Shown here one piece after another: positions 1 through 5,310 of a stretch of DNA of 5,310 nt; position 1 is the first letter of the stretch, and each line of letters opens with the position of its first letter. Under the pieces are notes generated by a model that had not been told where the DNA came from, ran no database searches, and saw only the letters and a list, made by a program, of their open reading frames with translations. Source of the DNA: Bacillota bacterium. GTDB lineage: Bacteria > Bacillota > Clostridia > Christensenellales > Aristaeellaceae. Position numbers and translations under genes: made by a program. The DNA lies in NCBI GenBank assembly GCA_023395615.1, contig JAEWYP010000050.1, positions 1 to 5,310 of the forward strand. The letters run 5' to 3'.

Positions 1-13
1 TGCTACACCCGGC

Positions 14-42
14 TTTCCGAACAGCTCATTCGTTACGATAAT
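14..42 (+). promoter_or_regulatory. Weak candidate promoter of the recombinase gene
   Basis: GATAAT at 37-42 matches the sigma-A -10 consensus at five of six bases. The best -35 at a suitable distance is poor: TTTCCG at 14-19 (17-base spacer) or TTCCGA at 15-20 (16-base spacer). It lies about 78 bases before the chosen start codon at 120. No better promoter is visible before the gene, but the true promoter could lie left of the window. Confidence 0.2.
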
Positions 43-105
43 GGATATCACACTCTTTCGTTCACCGAAGCTTTCATCACGTTTTCAGGATGATTCCATT
101 TTCCG

Positions 106-112
106 AAAGGAG
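106..112 (+). promoter_or_regulatory. Ribosome binding site fixing the recombinase start at 120
   Basis: AAAGGAG lies seven bases before the ATG at 120. The in-frame ATG at 90 would add ten residues but has only CAGG directly abutting it, too close to act as a Shine-Dalgarno sequence. This decides for the 390-residue product. Confidence 0.8.
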
Positions 113-119
113 CCTGCTT

Positions 120-1292
120 ATGCCCGAAATGACATACCGGGAATTGCTCGATCAGAAACGCCTGGAAACCATCCGGCAAATGCTGAACCCGCTTCCGCGT
201 TCCTGCGCGGATTTCATCCGCAGTCTGCTATCAACCACAAGCACGTTGACACGGCTCGCGTACACAATCGATTTAGGGACGTTTTTTGATTTCGCTACCA
301 GGGAAATACCCACAGCGAACGCAGAAAATGCCTCACAATGGACCGATGACGATATTGCCCGCTTAACTCCGCGTGATATTGAAATGTACGTGGATTATCT
401 TTCACTGTATTACAAACAAACCGGCGAAGAACCCGATGATCAGCGAATGTTAAAAAACCATACCTATGGCGTCATGCGAAAGTTATCTTCCCTGCGATCG
501 TTTTTTAATTATCTCTTTCGTACACAGCGGATTCCGGCTAATATCGCGGCGCTGGTACCGTTACCCAAGAAACATGAAAAGCCTATTCTGCTGCTGGAGC
601 GAAACGAAATGCAGAAGTTGTTGGATACCGTCTCATCCGGGGATAGCCTGACGCCGCATCAGGCTGCCTTTCATAAATTAACTCGAGTTCGGGATTTCGC
701 GATCATTATGCTTTTTTTGGGAACAGGCATTCGTGTAAGCGAATGTGTCGGGATCAATCTGGAAGATATTGATTTTCATTCCAATGCCCTTCTGGTAACC
801 CGTAAGGGCGGCAACCAGGCAATCCTGTATTTCCCGCAGGAAGTAGCGGATGCTTTAAAAGCCTACCTGAAGGAACGGGAAGCCATTGAAACGGAAACCG
901 GCCACGAACACGCAATGTTTCTTTCACTTCAAAGGCGGCGGATTACCCAGCGCGCCGTGGAGCAAATGGTTAAGAAATATGCCATGCTGGTGGTGCCGCT
1001 AAAAAAGCGGATGAGTCCCCACAAGCTACGCAGTACATACGCTACCAATCTGTATCAGGAAACCGAAGATATATATCTGGTTGCAGAAGCGCTTGGTCAT
1101 TCCGACGTAAATACCACCCGCAAACATTACGCAAGCATGAGTGATGAACGGATGCGTCAGGCAGCCGCAAATACACACCTTGGCGTGACTGTTTCTCCGG
1201 AAAACATCGCTGAAAACGAACCGGAAAACGTCTCCAAACTCGACAAGACGACCCAACCACAAGGTGAAAATATGCCTGAAACGCTTATATAA
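120..1292 (+). CDS. Tyrosine recombinase, Xer-like (XerC/XerD/XerS type)
   Basis: Site-specific DNA recombinase that would cut and rejoin DNA through a 3'-phosphotyrosine intermediate. The protein has 390 residues. An N-terminal SAM-like core-binding domain covers about 30-140 (TRLAYTIDLGTFFDF near 44-58), and the catalytic domain about 155-352. All active-site positions are seen: R205 in GTGIRVSE, K229 in TRKGG, H301 and R304 in SPHKLRSTYAT, H327 in LGHSD, and the nucleophile Y337 in HYASM. XerC and XerD have about 300 residues. The surplus here is an N-terminal extension of roughly 30 residues and a polar Glu/Asn-rich tail (about 355-390) whose last residues are encoded within a hairpin. 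The extended N-terminus recalls single-recombinase systems such as streptococcal XerS, but I cannot assign orthology. No excisionase, relaxase or phage gene is adjacent, so a housekeeping chromosome-dimer-resolution role is at least as likely as an integrase. It is convergent with the downstream genes. Fold and activity are confident; the exact role is not. Confidence 0.93.
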   Translation: MPEMTYRELLDQKRLETIRQMLNPLPRSCADFIRSLLSTTSTLTRLAYTIDLGTFFDFATREIPTANAENASQWTDDDIARLTPRDIEMYVDYLSLYYKQTGEEPDDQRMLKNHTYGVMRKLSSLRSFFNYLFRTQRIPANIAALVPLPKKHEKPILLLERNEMQKLLDTVSSGDSLTPHQAAFHKLTRVRDFAIIMLFLGTGIRVSECVGINLEDIDFHSNALLVTRKGGNQAILYFPQEVADALKAYLKEREAIETETGHEHAMFLSLQRRRITQRAVEQMVKKYAMLVVPLKKRMSPHKLRSTYATNLYQETEDIYLVAEALGHSDVNTTRKHYASMSDERMRQAAANTHLGVTVSPENIAENEPENVSKLDKTTQPQGENMPETLI

Positions 1293-1309
1293 TAAGCGTT
1301 TCAGGCATA
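1267..1309 (-). terminator. Perfect 18-bp hairpin, probable terminator of the minus-strand unit
   Basis: The arms at 1271-1288 and 1292-1309 are perfect reverse complements around a three-base loop. Read on the minus strand, the stem is followed at once by TTTTC (1270-1266), as in an intrinsic terminator. It lies about 145 bases after the stop of the hydrolase gene. Read on the plus strand, the stem is followed by CCGGCC with no T-run, so it is a poor canonical terminator for the recombinase, although the hairpin could still protect that mRNA's 3' end. The left arm contains the last six sense codons of the recombinase. The stem is long and A/T-rich at both ends, so a role as a protein-binding inverted repeat is also possible. 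Confidence 0.55.
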
Positions 1310-1312
1310 CCG

Positions 1313-1329
1313 GCCTGCAAGGGCTTGCA
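1313..1329 (+). repeat. 17-base intergenic repeat, copy 1
   Basis: GCCTGCAAGGGCTTGCA occurs here on the plus strand and, with one mismatch (A for C at the sixth base), on the minus strand at 3820-3804, in the other long intergenic gap. The core is itself an inverted repeat, TGCAAG-GG-CTTGCA (1316-1329). A further CTTGCA follows at 1335-1340, 11 bases after the one at 1324. No function is evident. Confidence 0.4.
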
Positions 1330-1365
1330 ACAGTCTTGCATAGACAAATGCCGTAATAAGATTAA

Positions 1366-1377
1366 AGTCGCGCGACT
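1366..1377. repeat. 12-base perfect palindrome in the convergent spacer
   Basis: AGTCGCGCGACT is its own reverse complement. It sits between the recombinase and hydrolase stop codons. It is too short, and lacks a T-run on either side, to be a convincing terminator. It could be a dimeric protein-binding site, but a position between two gene ends is unusual for an operator. Confidence 0.3.
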
Positions 1378-1454
1378 CCCCTATCGTTTCCGATGCTATA
1401 TGCTTGATGAACAAGTTTGTTTTGCAAAAAGTGCCGGCTTGTTATACAGATATG

Positions 1455-2171
1455 TTATTTATCCGCGCCTGAAGTATAGATGATATCATCCCTCAAACGG
1501 TACAGGGTCGCGCCTCTTTTAGAATGGCAAAATGCATCAACGAACCAGTCGATGTCTTTTACGGCGTCGTATTGCACCAGCCCGTAGCGTTCCCCATTCT
1601 TTTTTTCGCCCTTCATGTTGGAATCCGTCCAATGGACAGACTTGGTTTCCGGGTCATAATTCTCAATAAAAACCAGGCTATGTGCGCCCTTGCCATAATA
1701 ATAATCCGCGGACATTTGAAAGTAATCGCCACGTTCTACCTGCATCATCAGATCGCGTGCATTCTCGCGGTTCTCTTCTTCGCTCAGCGAAGAATCGTAT
1801 CGGAAAGTTGCCGCCACCTCGAAGGGATTTCCTTCTGCGGCGGATACGCTTTTCCATTCTATCCCGTAATTATACGGCGCGCATTCGTCCTTTGGCAAAT
1901 TGTCCGGTATCACAAGCGGAACCTCCGGATAGGCCGCCATTCGAAAATCATCCCTATTTTGCCGAAAGAGGTAAACCGTGAAATTCTTACAAACGTAGAT
2001 ATCCCCAGCGTACTGCGCACGCTGCAGCTTTCCGTCCGCCTTCGTAAAAACATCCTTCGCTGTTGAAACGATACGATCAATAAAGTCGTTCCTCGCCTGC
2101 TCCTCGGCGGTTGCGACGGCCGTGCTGAAAAGCATCAATATGATCAGAAACGAACCAAGAAAGCGTTTCAT
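1455..2171 (-). CDS. Exported papain-like (NlpC/CHAP-like) cysteine hydrolase, putative
   Basis: The protein has 238 residues. It starts with a clear signal peptide: K2-R3, a hydrophobic core at about 4-19 and an A-T-A site predicting cleavage after residue 22. It has no lipobox cysteine and no anchor, so it is probably released or lies between membrane and wall. The mature part has the layout of the papain-like amidase/peptidase fold: a cysteine at the start of a helix (C61 in YVCKNFTVYLF), a GD turn (148-149), a histidine opening a beta strand (H164 in GAHSLVFIENYD) and a polar residue after the next strand (D183 or N185 in HWTDSNMKG). C61-H164-D183/N185 is therefore the proposed catalytic set; the substrate (peptidoglycan peptide, protein or other amide) is unknown. 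An AGGAG site lies seven bases before the ATG. The start is 39 bases after the preceding VTC gene's stop, on the same strand, so it is probably the last gene of that operon. I recognise the fold pattern, not a named family. Confidence 0.72.
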   Translation of the reverse strand: MKRFLGSFLIILMLFSTAVATAEEQARNDFIDRIVSTAKDVFTKADGKLQRAQYAGDIYVCKNFTVYLFRQNRDDFRMAAYPEVPLVIPDNLPKDECAPYNYGIEWKSVSAAEGNPFEVAATFRYDSSLSEEENRENARDLMMQVERGDYFQMSADYYYGKGAHSLVFIENYDPETKSVHWTDSNMKGEKKNGERYGLVQYDAVKDIDWFVDAFCHSKRGATLYRLRDDIIYTSGADK

Positions 2172-2210
2172 GTGTGTTCTCCTATTCGGGTTTTCCCACC
2201 GAAACTGCCT

Positions 2211-2918
2211 TTACTCAAAATTTTCAAAGCGTCGGCAGATACAGTACTTCGATATGGCGCTGTTTTGAGCGTTATGCACATATGTGCAGAGCAAATCCCG
2301 GATATATGGCGGCAGGGATTGATTATACTTAACTTCGAGGATGAATTCGCCATGATCAAACGGGGAGATCGTCGGCAATTCCGGTTCGAAAAGATCAACG
2401 GAGTTAAGGCCTGTGCGAAGCTGCTTGTCAAAGGTGATCCGCACTTCTTCCGCTGGGTGAAGATAAGCTTCCCGCACATAATCCACAATCACAACCGGAT
2501 GCAACAGGTGCAGGGTCATTTCTCTGAAAACATCCTGCAGAAGACCGCTTCGCGTGCGCTCTAGTCCTGTTGGATCGCCGGCGATCAGTTGTTCCGCCAA
2601 CAACCTTGGAATTGCGATCGACCGCTTGGAGATTAAACTGCCCACTTTGGTTTTGCATTCCATACGAATCAGCCGATCCGACAGGTTATAAATCCGAATA
2701 CGGTATTTATCACGATCTCTCACGCCGTTTAATTTATCCAACAGCGCCGAGTTGTTATACGTATCAAAATAGAGAGATCGTATGTGGTACTCGTTTGTCT
2801 CCGCACTGCCGTTGGGGTCGCGGTCCAACACCCGATCCAACGCATGGGAAAGTAAATAATACTCCGACTGTGAAATATAGAACTTCAGCTCATGCCGAAG
2901 CGGTACGGCAACAGGCAT
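2211..2918 (-). CDS. VTC-domain protein (polyphosphate-polymerase-like)
   Basis: This 235-residue soluble protein consists almost entirely of a VTC domain, the triphosphate-tunnel fold that in yeast Vtc4 makes polyphosphate from ATP. The tunnel-lining charged motifs can be followed: RHELKF (8-13), SLYFDTYNN (48-56), DKYRIRIY (70-77), MECKTK (86-91) with KR at 98-99, VDYVREAY (145-152), EEVRITFD (157-164) and EFILEVKY (191-198). Alternating Arg, Lys and Glu on beta strands is the family hallmark, and none of the motifs seems lost. The length is usual for bacterial stand-alone members. It has no signal peptide and no membrane segment, so it should be cytoplasmic. Unlike yeast VTC subunits it carries neither an SPX domain nor its own membrane helices; the neighbouring DUF4956 protein could provide the membrane part (inference). 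The frame is open to an ATG at 2981, but that start has no ribosome binding site, whereas the ATG at 2918 has an excellent one. Polymerase activity is inferred from the family. Confidence 0.88.
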   Translation of the reverse strand: MPVAVPLRHELKFYISQSEYYLLSHALDRVLDRDPNGSAETNEYHIRSLYFDTYNNSALLDKLNGVRDRDKYRIRIYNLSDRLIRMECKTKVGSLISKRSIAIPRLLAEQLIAGDPTGLERTRSGLLQDVFREMTLHLLHPVVIVDYVREAYLHPAEEVRITFDKQLRTGLNSVDLFEPELPTISPFDHGEFILEVKYNQSLPPYIRDLLCTYVHNAQNSAISKYCICRRFENFE

Positions 2919-2927
2919 TCGGCAGCG

Positions 2928-2934
2928 CCTCCTT
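2928..2934 (-). promoter_or_regulatory. Ribosome binding site fixing the VTC-protein start at 2918
   Basis: The minus strand reads AAGGAGG here, nine bases before the ATG at 2918. The upstream in-frame ATG at 2981 is preceded by a GC-rich hairpin sequence without any Shine-Dalgarno match, and the 21 extra residues it would add are not part of the VTC fold. Confidence 0.85.
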
Positions 2935-2981
2935 ATTGCATCATTTCTCTGGTTTGCAGCCTGACGGTATAAAAAACCCAT

Positions 2982-3004
2982 AAAAACCGGGCAGCGTACC
3001 GGCT
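2982..3004 (-). terminator. Weak hairpin with T-run between the DUF4956 and VTC genes
   Basis: On the minus strand AGCCGG (3004-2999) pairs with CCGGTT (2990-2985, one G-U pair) across an eight-base loop. Five Ts cover the end of the stem and the bases after it (2986-2982). It lies 15 bases beyond the DUF4956 stop. The stem is short and the loop large, so at most it would partly reduce read-through into the VTC gene; it may be chance. Confidence 0.25.
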
Positions 3005-3019
3005 CCGCTCCCCCATGCT

Positions 3020-3718
3020 TTATGCGCCGACTTCGCTTTGGCAGGCAACCAGCGTTGCGTCGTGAACGCCCTCAATATCTAACATACGGGTCACAATCTC
3101 ATGCCGCTCGTTGAGTCGTACCTCATAGGTCATCTCCGCCCCCGCACGGGTCAGGGATTTGCTGCGAAGCTTATAATTTTTCACAGAACGACGCAGTTCG
3201 GCTGTAATCGATTGTTCACAAAATTCATCGTAATGCACGACCAGCAGATAAGCATTGGGGTTGCTAAACTTCGCAAATGTCAGCACAAACATCAATACCG
3301 AAATGCAAAGAACCACAATCAGTGCTACCAGATGCAGCCCAGCGCCCAGCAAAATGCCCATCGTAAGCGACCAGAACATATAGGCGGTATCCATGGGGTC
3401 TTTAACGGCGGTGCGGAAACGTACGATAGACAGGGCGCCAACCATACCCATTGATAACGCAATATCGCTTTTAATACACATAACCACCGGCGTAGTGATC
3501 AACGTAAGCATAATCAACGTGATGGCAAACGAAGGACTGTACAGTACGCCGCGATAGGTTTTTTTATAAACGAAAGCGATGATGGCTCCCACGACGAAGC
3601 CAAGACCTAACGAAATAAACAGGTCGCTGGGAACGATTGATTTGAACTCGGCTGCCAGACCGGAAGCGGCTACGAGGCCGGAAACGCTTGTGGATTGGAG
3701 AAGCGCTGCGAAAATCAT
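3020..3718 (-). CDS. DUF4956-family integral membrane protein
   Basis: This 232-residue protein has four likely membrane helices (about 33-51, 63-82, 112-128 and 129-148) and a soluble C-terminal domain (about 155-230) whose alternating strands and helices suggest a small ferredoxin-like fold. Between helices 2 and 3 lies the strongly conserved family signature GMVGALSIVRFRTAVKDPMD (91-110), followed by a Trp-containing helix (FWSLTMGILLGAG). No biochemical function is established for the family as far as I know. Such genes are often found beside VTC-domain and CotH genes, as here, which suggests a membrane partner of those proteins; a polyphosphate-translocating or anchoring subunit is an attractive guess and no more. 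AAGGAGG (3733-3727) lies eight bases before the ATG, and a strong promoter lies just upstream. The first 25 residues are Ala/Ser-rich and weakly hydrophobic. The family call is firm. Confidence 0.88.
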   Translation of the reverse strand: MIFAALLQSTSVSGLVAASGLAAEFKSIVPSDLFISLGLGFVVGAIIAFVYKKTYRGVLYSPSFAITLIMLTLITTPVVMCIKSDIALSMGMVGALSIVRFRTAVKDPMDTAYMFWSLTMGILLGAGLHLVALIVVLCISVLMFVLTFAKFSNPNAYLLVVHYDEFCEQSITAELRRSVKNYKLRSKSLTRAGAEMTYEVRLNERHEIVTRMLDIEGVHDATLVACQSEVGA

Positions 3719-3748
3719 AGGGATTTCCTCCTTGCTGCAATTGGAATC

Positions 3749-3777
3749 ATCTTATATGGGCGGGCGTTCATTGTCAA
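3749..3777 (-). promoter_or_regulatory. Sigma-A-type promoter for the DUF4956-VTC-hydrolase genes
   Basis: On the minus strand a perfect TTGACA (3777-3772) is followed by TATAAGAT (3756-3749). Taking the -10 as TAAGAT gives the ideal 17-base spacer with four of six matches; taking it as TATAAG gives five of six matches with 15 bases. Transcription would start roughly 20 to 30 bases before the start codon at 3718, leaving a short leader with the AAGGAGG site. The promoter lies in the 126-base gap after the CotH stop, so the downstream three genes need not depend on the CotH promoter. Confidence 0.65.
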
Positions 3778-3803
3778 GCCATGTTTAATCTCAGACACGC
3801 CCG

Positions 3804-3820
3804 TGCAAGCCCTTTCAGGC
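3804..3820 (-). repeat. 17-base intergenic repeat, copy 2
   Basis: The minus strand reads GCCTGAAAGGGCTTGCA, matching copy 1 at 1313-1329 at 16 of 17 bases. It can form a small hairpin with AAGCC/GGCTT arms (3822-3807) and a six-base loop. It lies 24 bases beyond the CotH stop, but no T-run follows, so it is a poor intrinsic terminator. Confidence 0.4.
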
Positions 3821-3844
3821 TTTCCAACAATCGTTTGGGCAGCA

Positions 3845-5310
3845 TTAGCCCCATTTCTTCCCCTCGGTGTAAATCGCGTCGCTGGGTAGCGCCGGTTTCT
3901 CCCCAAAGTAAGAAATCATCTGTTCGTCCGACAATCCCAAGCGCTCCTGCACCATCTCATAAAAATATGTCGGGCGCTTCCGCAGAACATTGCGTGTGTA
4001 GTCCAGTCTGGTATTCCAGTAACGCAACGCGCCTTCCGGCGTTGTCGGGGAATCAACGTTGATCGCTTTATCGTTTTCTTCCGCCCAGCGGTTGAAATGC
4101 ATGGGCATTTCAGGTTCCAGCTGAGCTGCCATCCCGTTAAATACTTCCAGCATTTTATCTGTGGTAAAGAACTGGTAGATCTCCCCCAGCCTTTTTAGGA
4201 ATTTATCCTTCATTTCATCGTTTTCCAGCAGCTTCAGTAGCAGTGTGTTATTAATTTTCTGTTGCCCGGTACCTTCCGGCTTCAGGTAAGAGGTCACACT
4301 GTCAAATCCACTGCGGAACAGGCCGTAGTCCGCGTCGTAAAAAATCCATTTCCACTTGCTGCCGGGAGTTTTCAGCCTGTAATAGCGGATGTTACCGGTA
4401 TCGGAGTTGCCAAAGAACATTTCAAACGCCATGTAATCAAAGTAATTATCGACATCGATATTGTCTTCTATGTACTTCAGATCTTCCGGATTCGTGCCAG
4501 GCGAACTCTTTTTTACCTTCTCGATCATCGCTTTATAAGCTTTATTGGAACCGAAAACCGCTTTATAATTGGCTTCCAACACATCCATCTGGTCCGCCTG
4601 ATCCAGGGATAATCCCTCGTGCTGAGCCACAAAGTAACGGTCCGCACGTTCGCGCATATTGTAATGGCCCCAGTATTCCCCATTCAAATAGACTGCCACG
4701 GGATTCCACGCCTGATGGATCACCGTGGACGGTGTTTCCGCGGAGGCGTTGAACGAATCAATCAGTCTGCTTTGGAAGCCGTCGTTCATGCGCGTCCACA
4801 CGCAATCGTTGCCGCTGTTGCGAAGCACGAAGCCTTTATATTCCGTAAAGGGACGATCGGTAAACAGGGAGGCGACGAAATATTTCGCGCCATATTTGGC
4901 TTTTGCCTTTATTTTCATTGATTTTTGCGGCATATCCAGGCTGTACTGTCCCTGCAAGGAGAACTGCATGCCCTGATTGAGCAGCTGCGTGCCGTCCTTT
5001 AAGTACATTTCCACATACCCTTCGCGCGGCACTTTGCCAAACTCGCGGTAGACTGTGTTCTTAAACGGAATGCCGTTGCTCTTGTCCACGTTGTCTCCAA
5101 TGGTCAGCATGCCGTTCTGCGCGTTCCACAACGCGTCCGGGTCGGCCACAACGCTGACAATCGGGAACGAATGGTAGAGGTTGAGCAGATAGGTCTGGGT
5201 CATCACTTCGCTGGGCTGCAGCATTCCGCTGGGGTCAAACGCGCGCGCGCGAAGCACGGTAACGCCGGTAAAATTCAGCACATCCCCCGCGTTGTACAGC
5301 GTGGCGTTTT
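3845..5310 (-). CDS. CotH-family secreted protein kinase, N-terminus outside window
   Basis: CotH-type atypical kinases phosphorylate exported proteins; the prototype is the Bacillus spore-coat protein CotH. Residues here are counted from the GTG at 5281. That codon is not the true start, because nine further sense codons run open to the window edge and continue the same domain. Residues up to about 34 (TVLRARAFDPSG, then PSEVMTQTYLL) resemble the end of a chitobiase-C-terminal-like beta-sandwich, often found before CotH domains. The kinase region spans about 40-440. Conserved blocks are KSMKIKAK (120-127), FVLRNSGND (151-159), VYLNGEYWGHYNMRER (197-212, with the typical Glu at 211), the Asn/Asp pair in FFGNSDTGNIRYYR (289-302) and WKWIFYDADYGLF (310-322), whose D316 and D318 match the proposed Mg-ATP-binding acidic residues. 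No key block is missing, so activity is plausible. A signal peptide would be expected in the missing part. The gene is followed by 126 bases and then DUF4956 on the same strand. Substrates are unknown. Confidence 0.88.
   Translation of the reverse strand, partial: NATLYNAGDVLNFTGVTVLRARAFDPSGMLQPSEVMTQTYLLNLYHSFPIVSVVADPDALWNAQNGMLTIGDNVDKSNGIPFKNTVYREFGKVPREGYVEMYLKDGTQLLNQGMQFSLQGQYSLDMPQKSMKIKAKAKYGAKYFVASLFTDRPFTEYKGFVLRNSGNDCVWTRMNDGFQSRLIDSFNASAETPSTVIHQAWNPVAVYLNGEYWGHYNMRERADRYFVAQHEGLSLDQADQMDVLEANYKAVFGSNKAYKAMIEKVKKSSPGTNPEDLKYIEDNIDVDNYFDYMAFEMFFGNSDTGNIRYYRLKTPGSKWKWIFYDADYGLFRSGFDSVTSYLKPEGTGQQKINNTLLLKLLENDEMKDKFLKRLGEIYQFFTTDKMLEVFNGMAAQLEPEMPMHFNRWAEENDKAINVDSPTTPEGALRYWNTRLDYTRNVLRKRPTYFYEMVQERLGLSDEQMISYFGEKPALPSDAIYTEGKKWG
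5240..5251. repeat. (CG)6 dinucleotide run inside the CotH gene
   Basis: Twelve bases of alternating CG encode Arg-Ala-Arg-Ala in the beta-sandwich part of the CotH protein. A gain or loss of one unit would shift the frame. The run may be only codon choice for R-A-R-A. Confidence 0.6.

Noticed and set aside
18..32. SOS (LexA) box resemblance, CGAACAGCTCATTCG, ahead of the recombinase
   Set aside because: The half-sites CGAA and TTCG are seven bases apart rather than six, and the inner bases do not fit the CGAAC-N4-GTTCG consensus.
90..119. Longer recombinase start at the ATG at 90
   Set aside because: It has no properly spaced ribosome binding site, whereas the ATG at 120 has AAAGGAG at seven bases.
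1324..1340. CTTGCA direct repeats as the start of a repeat array
   Set aside because: There are only two six-base units 11 bases apart, with no further regular copies.
120..1454. The recombinase and its spacer as an integrated mobile element
   Set aside because: No excisionase, cargo, terminal repeats, attachment-site duplication or tRNA target is visible; a lone Xer-like gene needs no element.
1524..2066. 180-codon open frame on the plus strand
   Set aside because: It lies wholly antisense to the exported hydrolase, which has a signal peptide and a good ribosome binding site; its translation shows no recognisable domain.
2172..2564. 130-codon plus-strand open frame (and similar ones at 2570-2983 and 3101-3454)
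   Set aside because: They are antisense to the VTC and DUF4956 genes, whose family motifs are unambiguous; the plus-strand translations look like random sequence.
2919..2981. N-terminal extension of the VTC protein from the ATG at 2981
   Set aside because: There is no Shine-Dalgarno sequence before 2981, the AAGGAGG lies inside the proposed extension, and the extra residues do not belong to the VTC fold.
5279..5281. GTG at 5281 as the start of the CotH gene
   Set aside because: The frame remains open to the window edge, and the upstream codons (LYNAGDV before LNFTGVTVLRARAF) continue the beta-sandwich domain, so the gene is cut by the window rather than starting here.

Overview
The window looks like chromosomal DNA of a Gram-positive bacterium of the Bacillota, most likely a clostridial lineage. 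The reasons are strong AAGGAGG-type ribosome binding sites, a perfect TTGACA -35 box, a Xer-like recombinase with an extended N-terminus, and a CotH / DUF4956 / VTC-domain gene set of a kind I associate with Clostridia and Actinobacteria. I cannot name the species. No rRNA, tRNA, CRISPR array or insertion sequence is visible.

Layout: the left quarter holds one plus-strand gene (120-1292), a complete tyrosine recombinase with all the catalytic residues. Everything from 1455 to the right edge is on the minus strand. Transcribed from right to left, it encodes a CotH-family secreted protein kinase (cut by the window edge at 5310), a four-helix DUF4956 membrane protein, a soluble VTC-type polyphosphate-polymerase-like protein, and a small exported papain-like cysteine hydrolase. 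The two blocks converge on a 162-base spacer. At its left edge is a perfect 18-bp inverted repeat that overlaps the last codons of the recombinase. It is followed by a T-run only in the minus direction, so it probably terminates the four-gene minus-strand unit.

How the genes may work together: the minus-strand genes look like a cell-envelope module. Yeast VTC couples a cytosolic polyphosphate-polymerase domain to a membrane channel. Here the VTC-fold enzyme and a multi-pass membrane protein are separate neighbouring genes, next to an exported kinase-fold protein and an exported hydrolase. A good sigma-A-type promoter between CotH and DUF4956 suggests the last three genes can be expressed apart from CotH. 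The individual families are recognisable, but the joint function of the set is inference. The recombinase seems functionally unrelated: it is probably a chromosome-dimer-resolution (Xer-type) or integrase protein, and no other mobile-element genes lie beside it.
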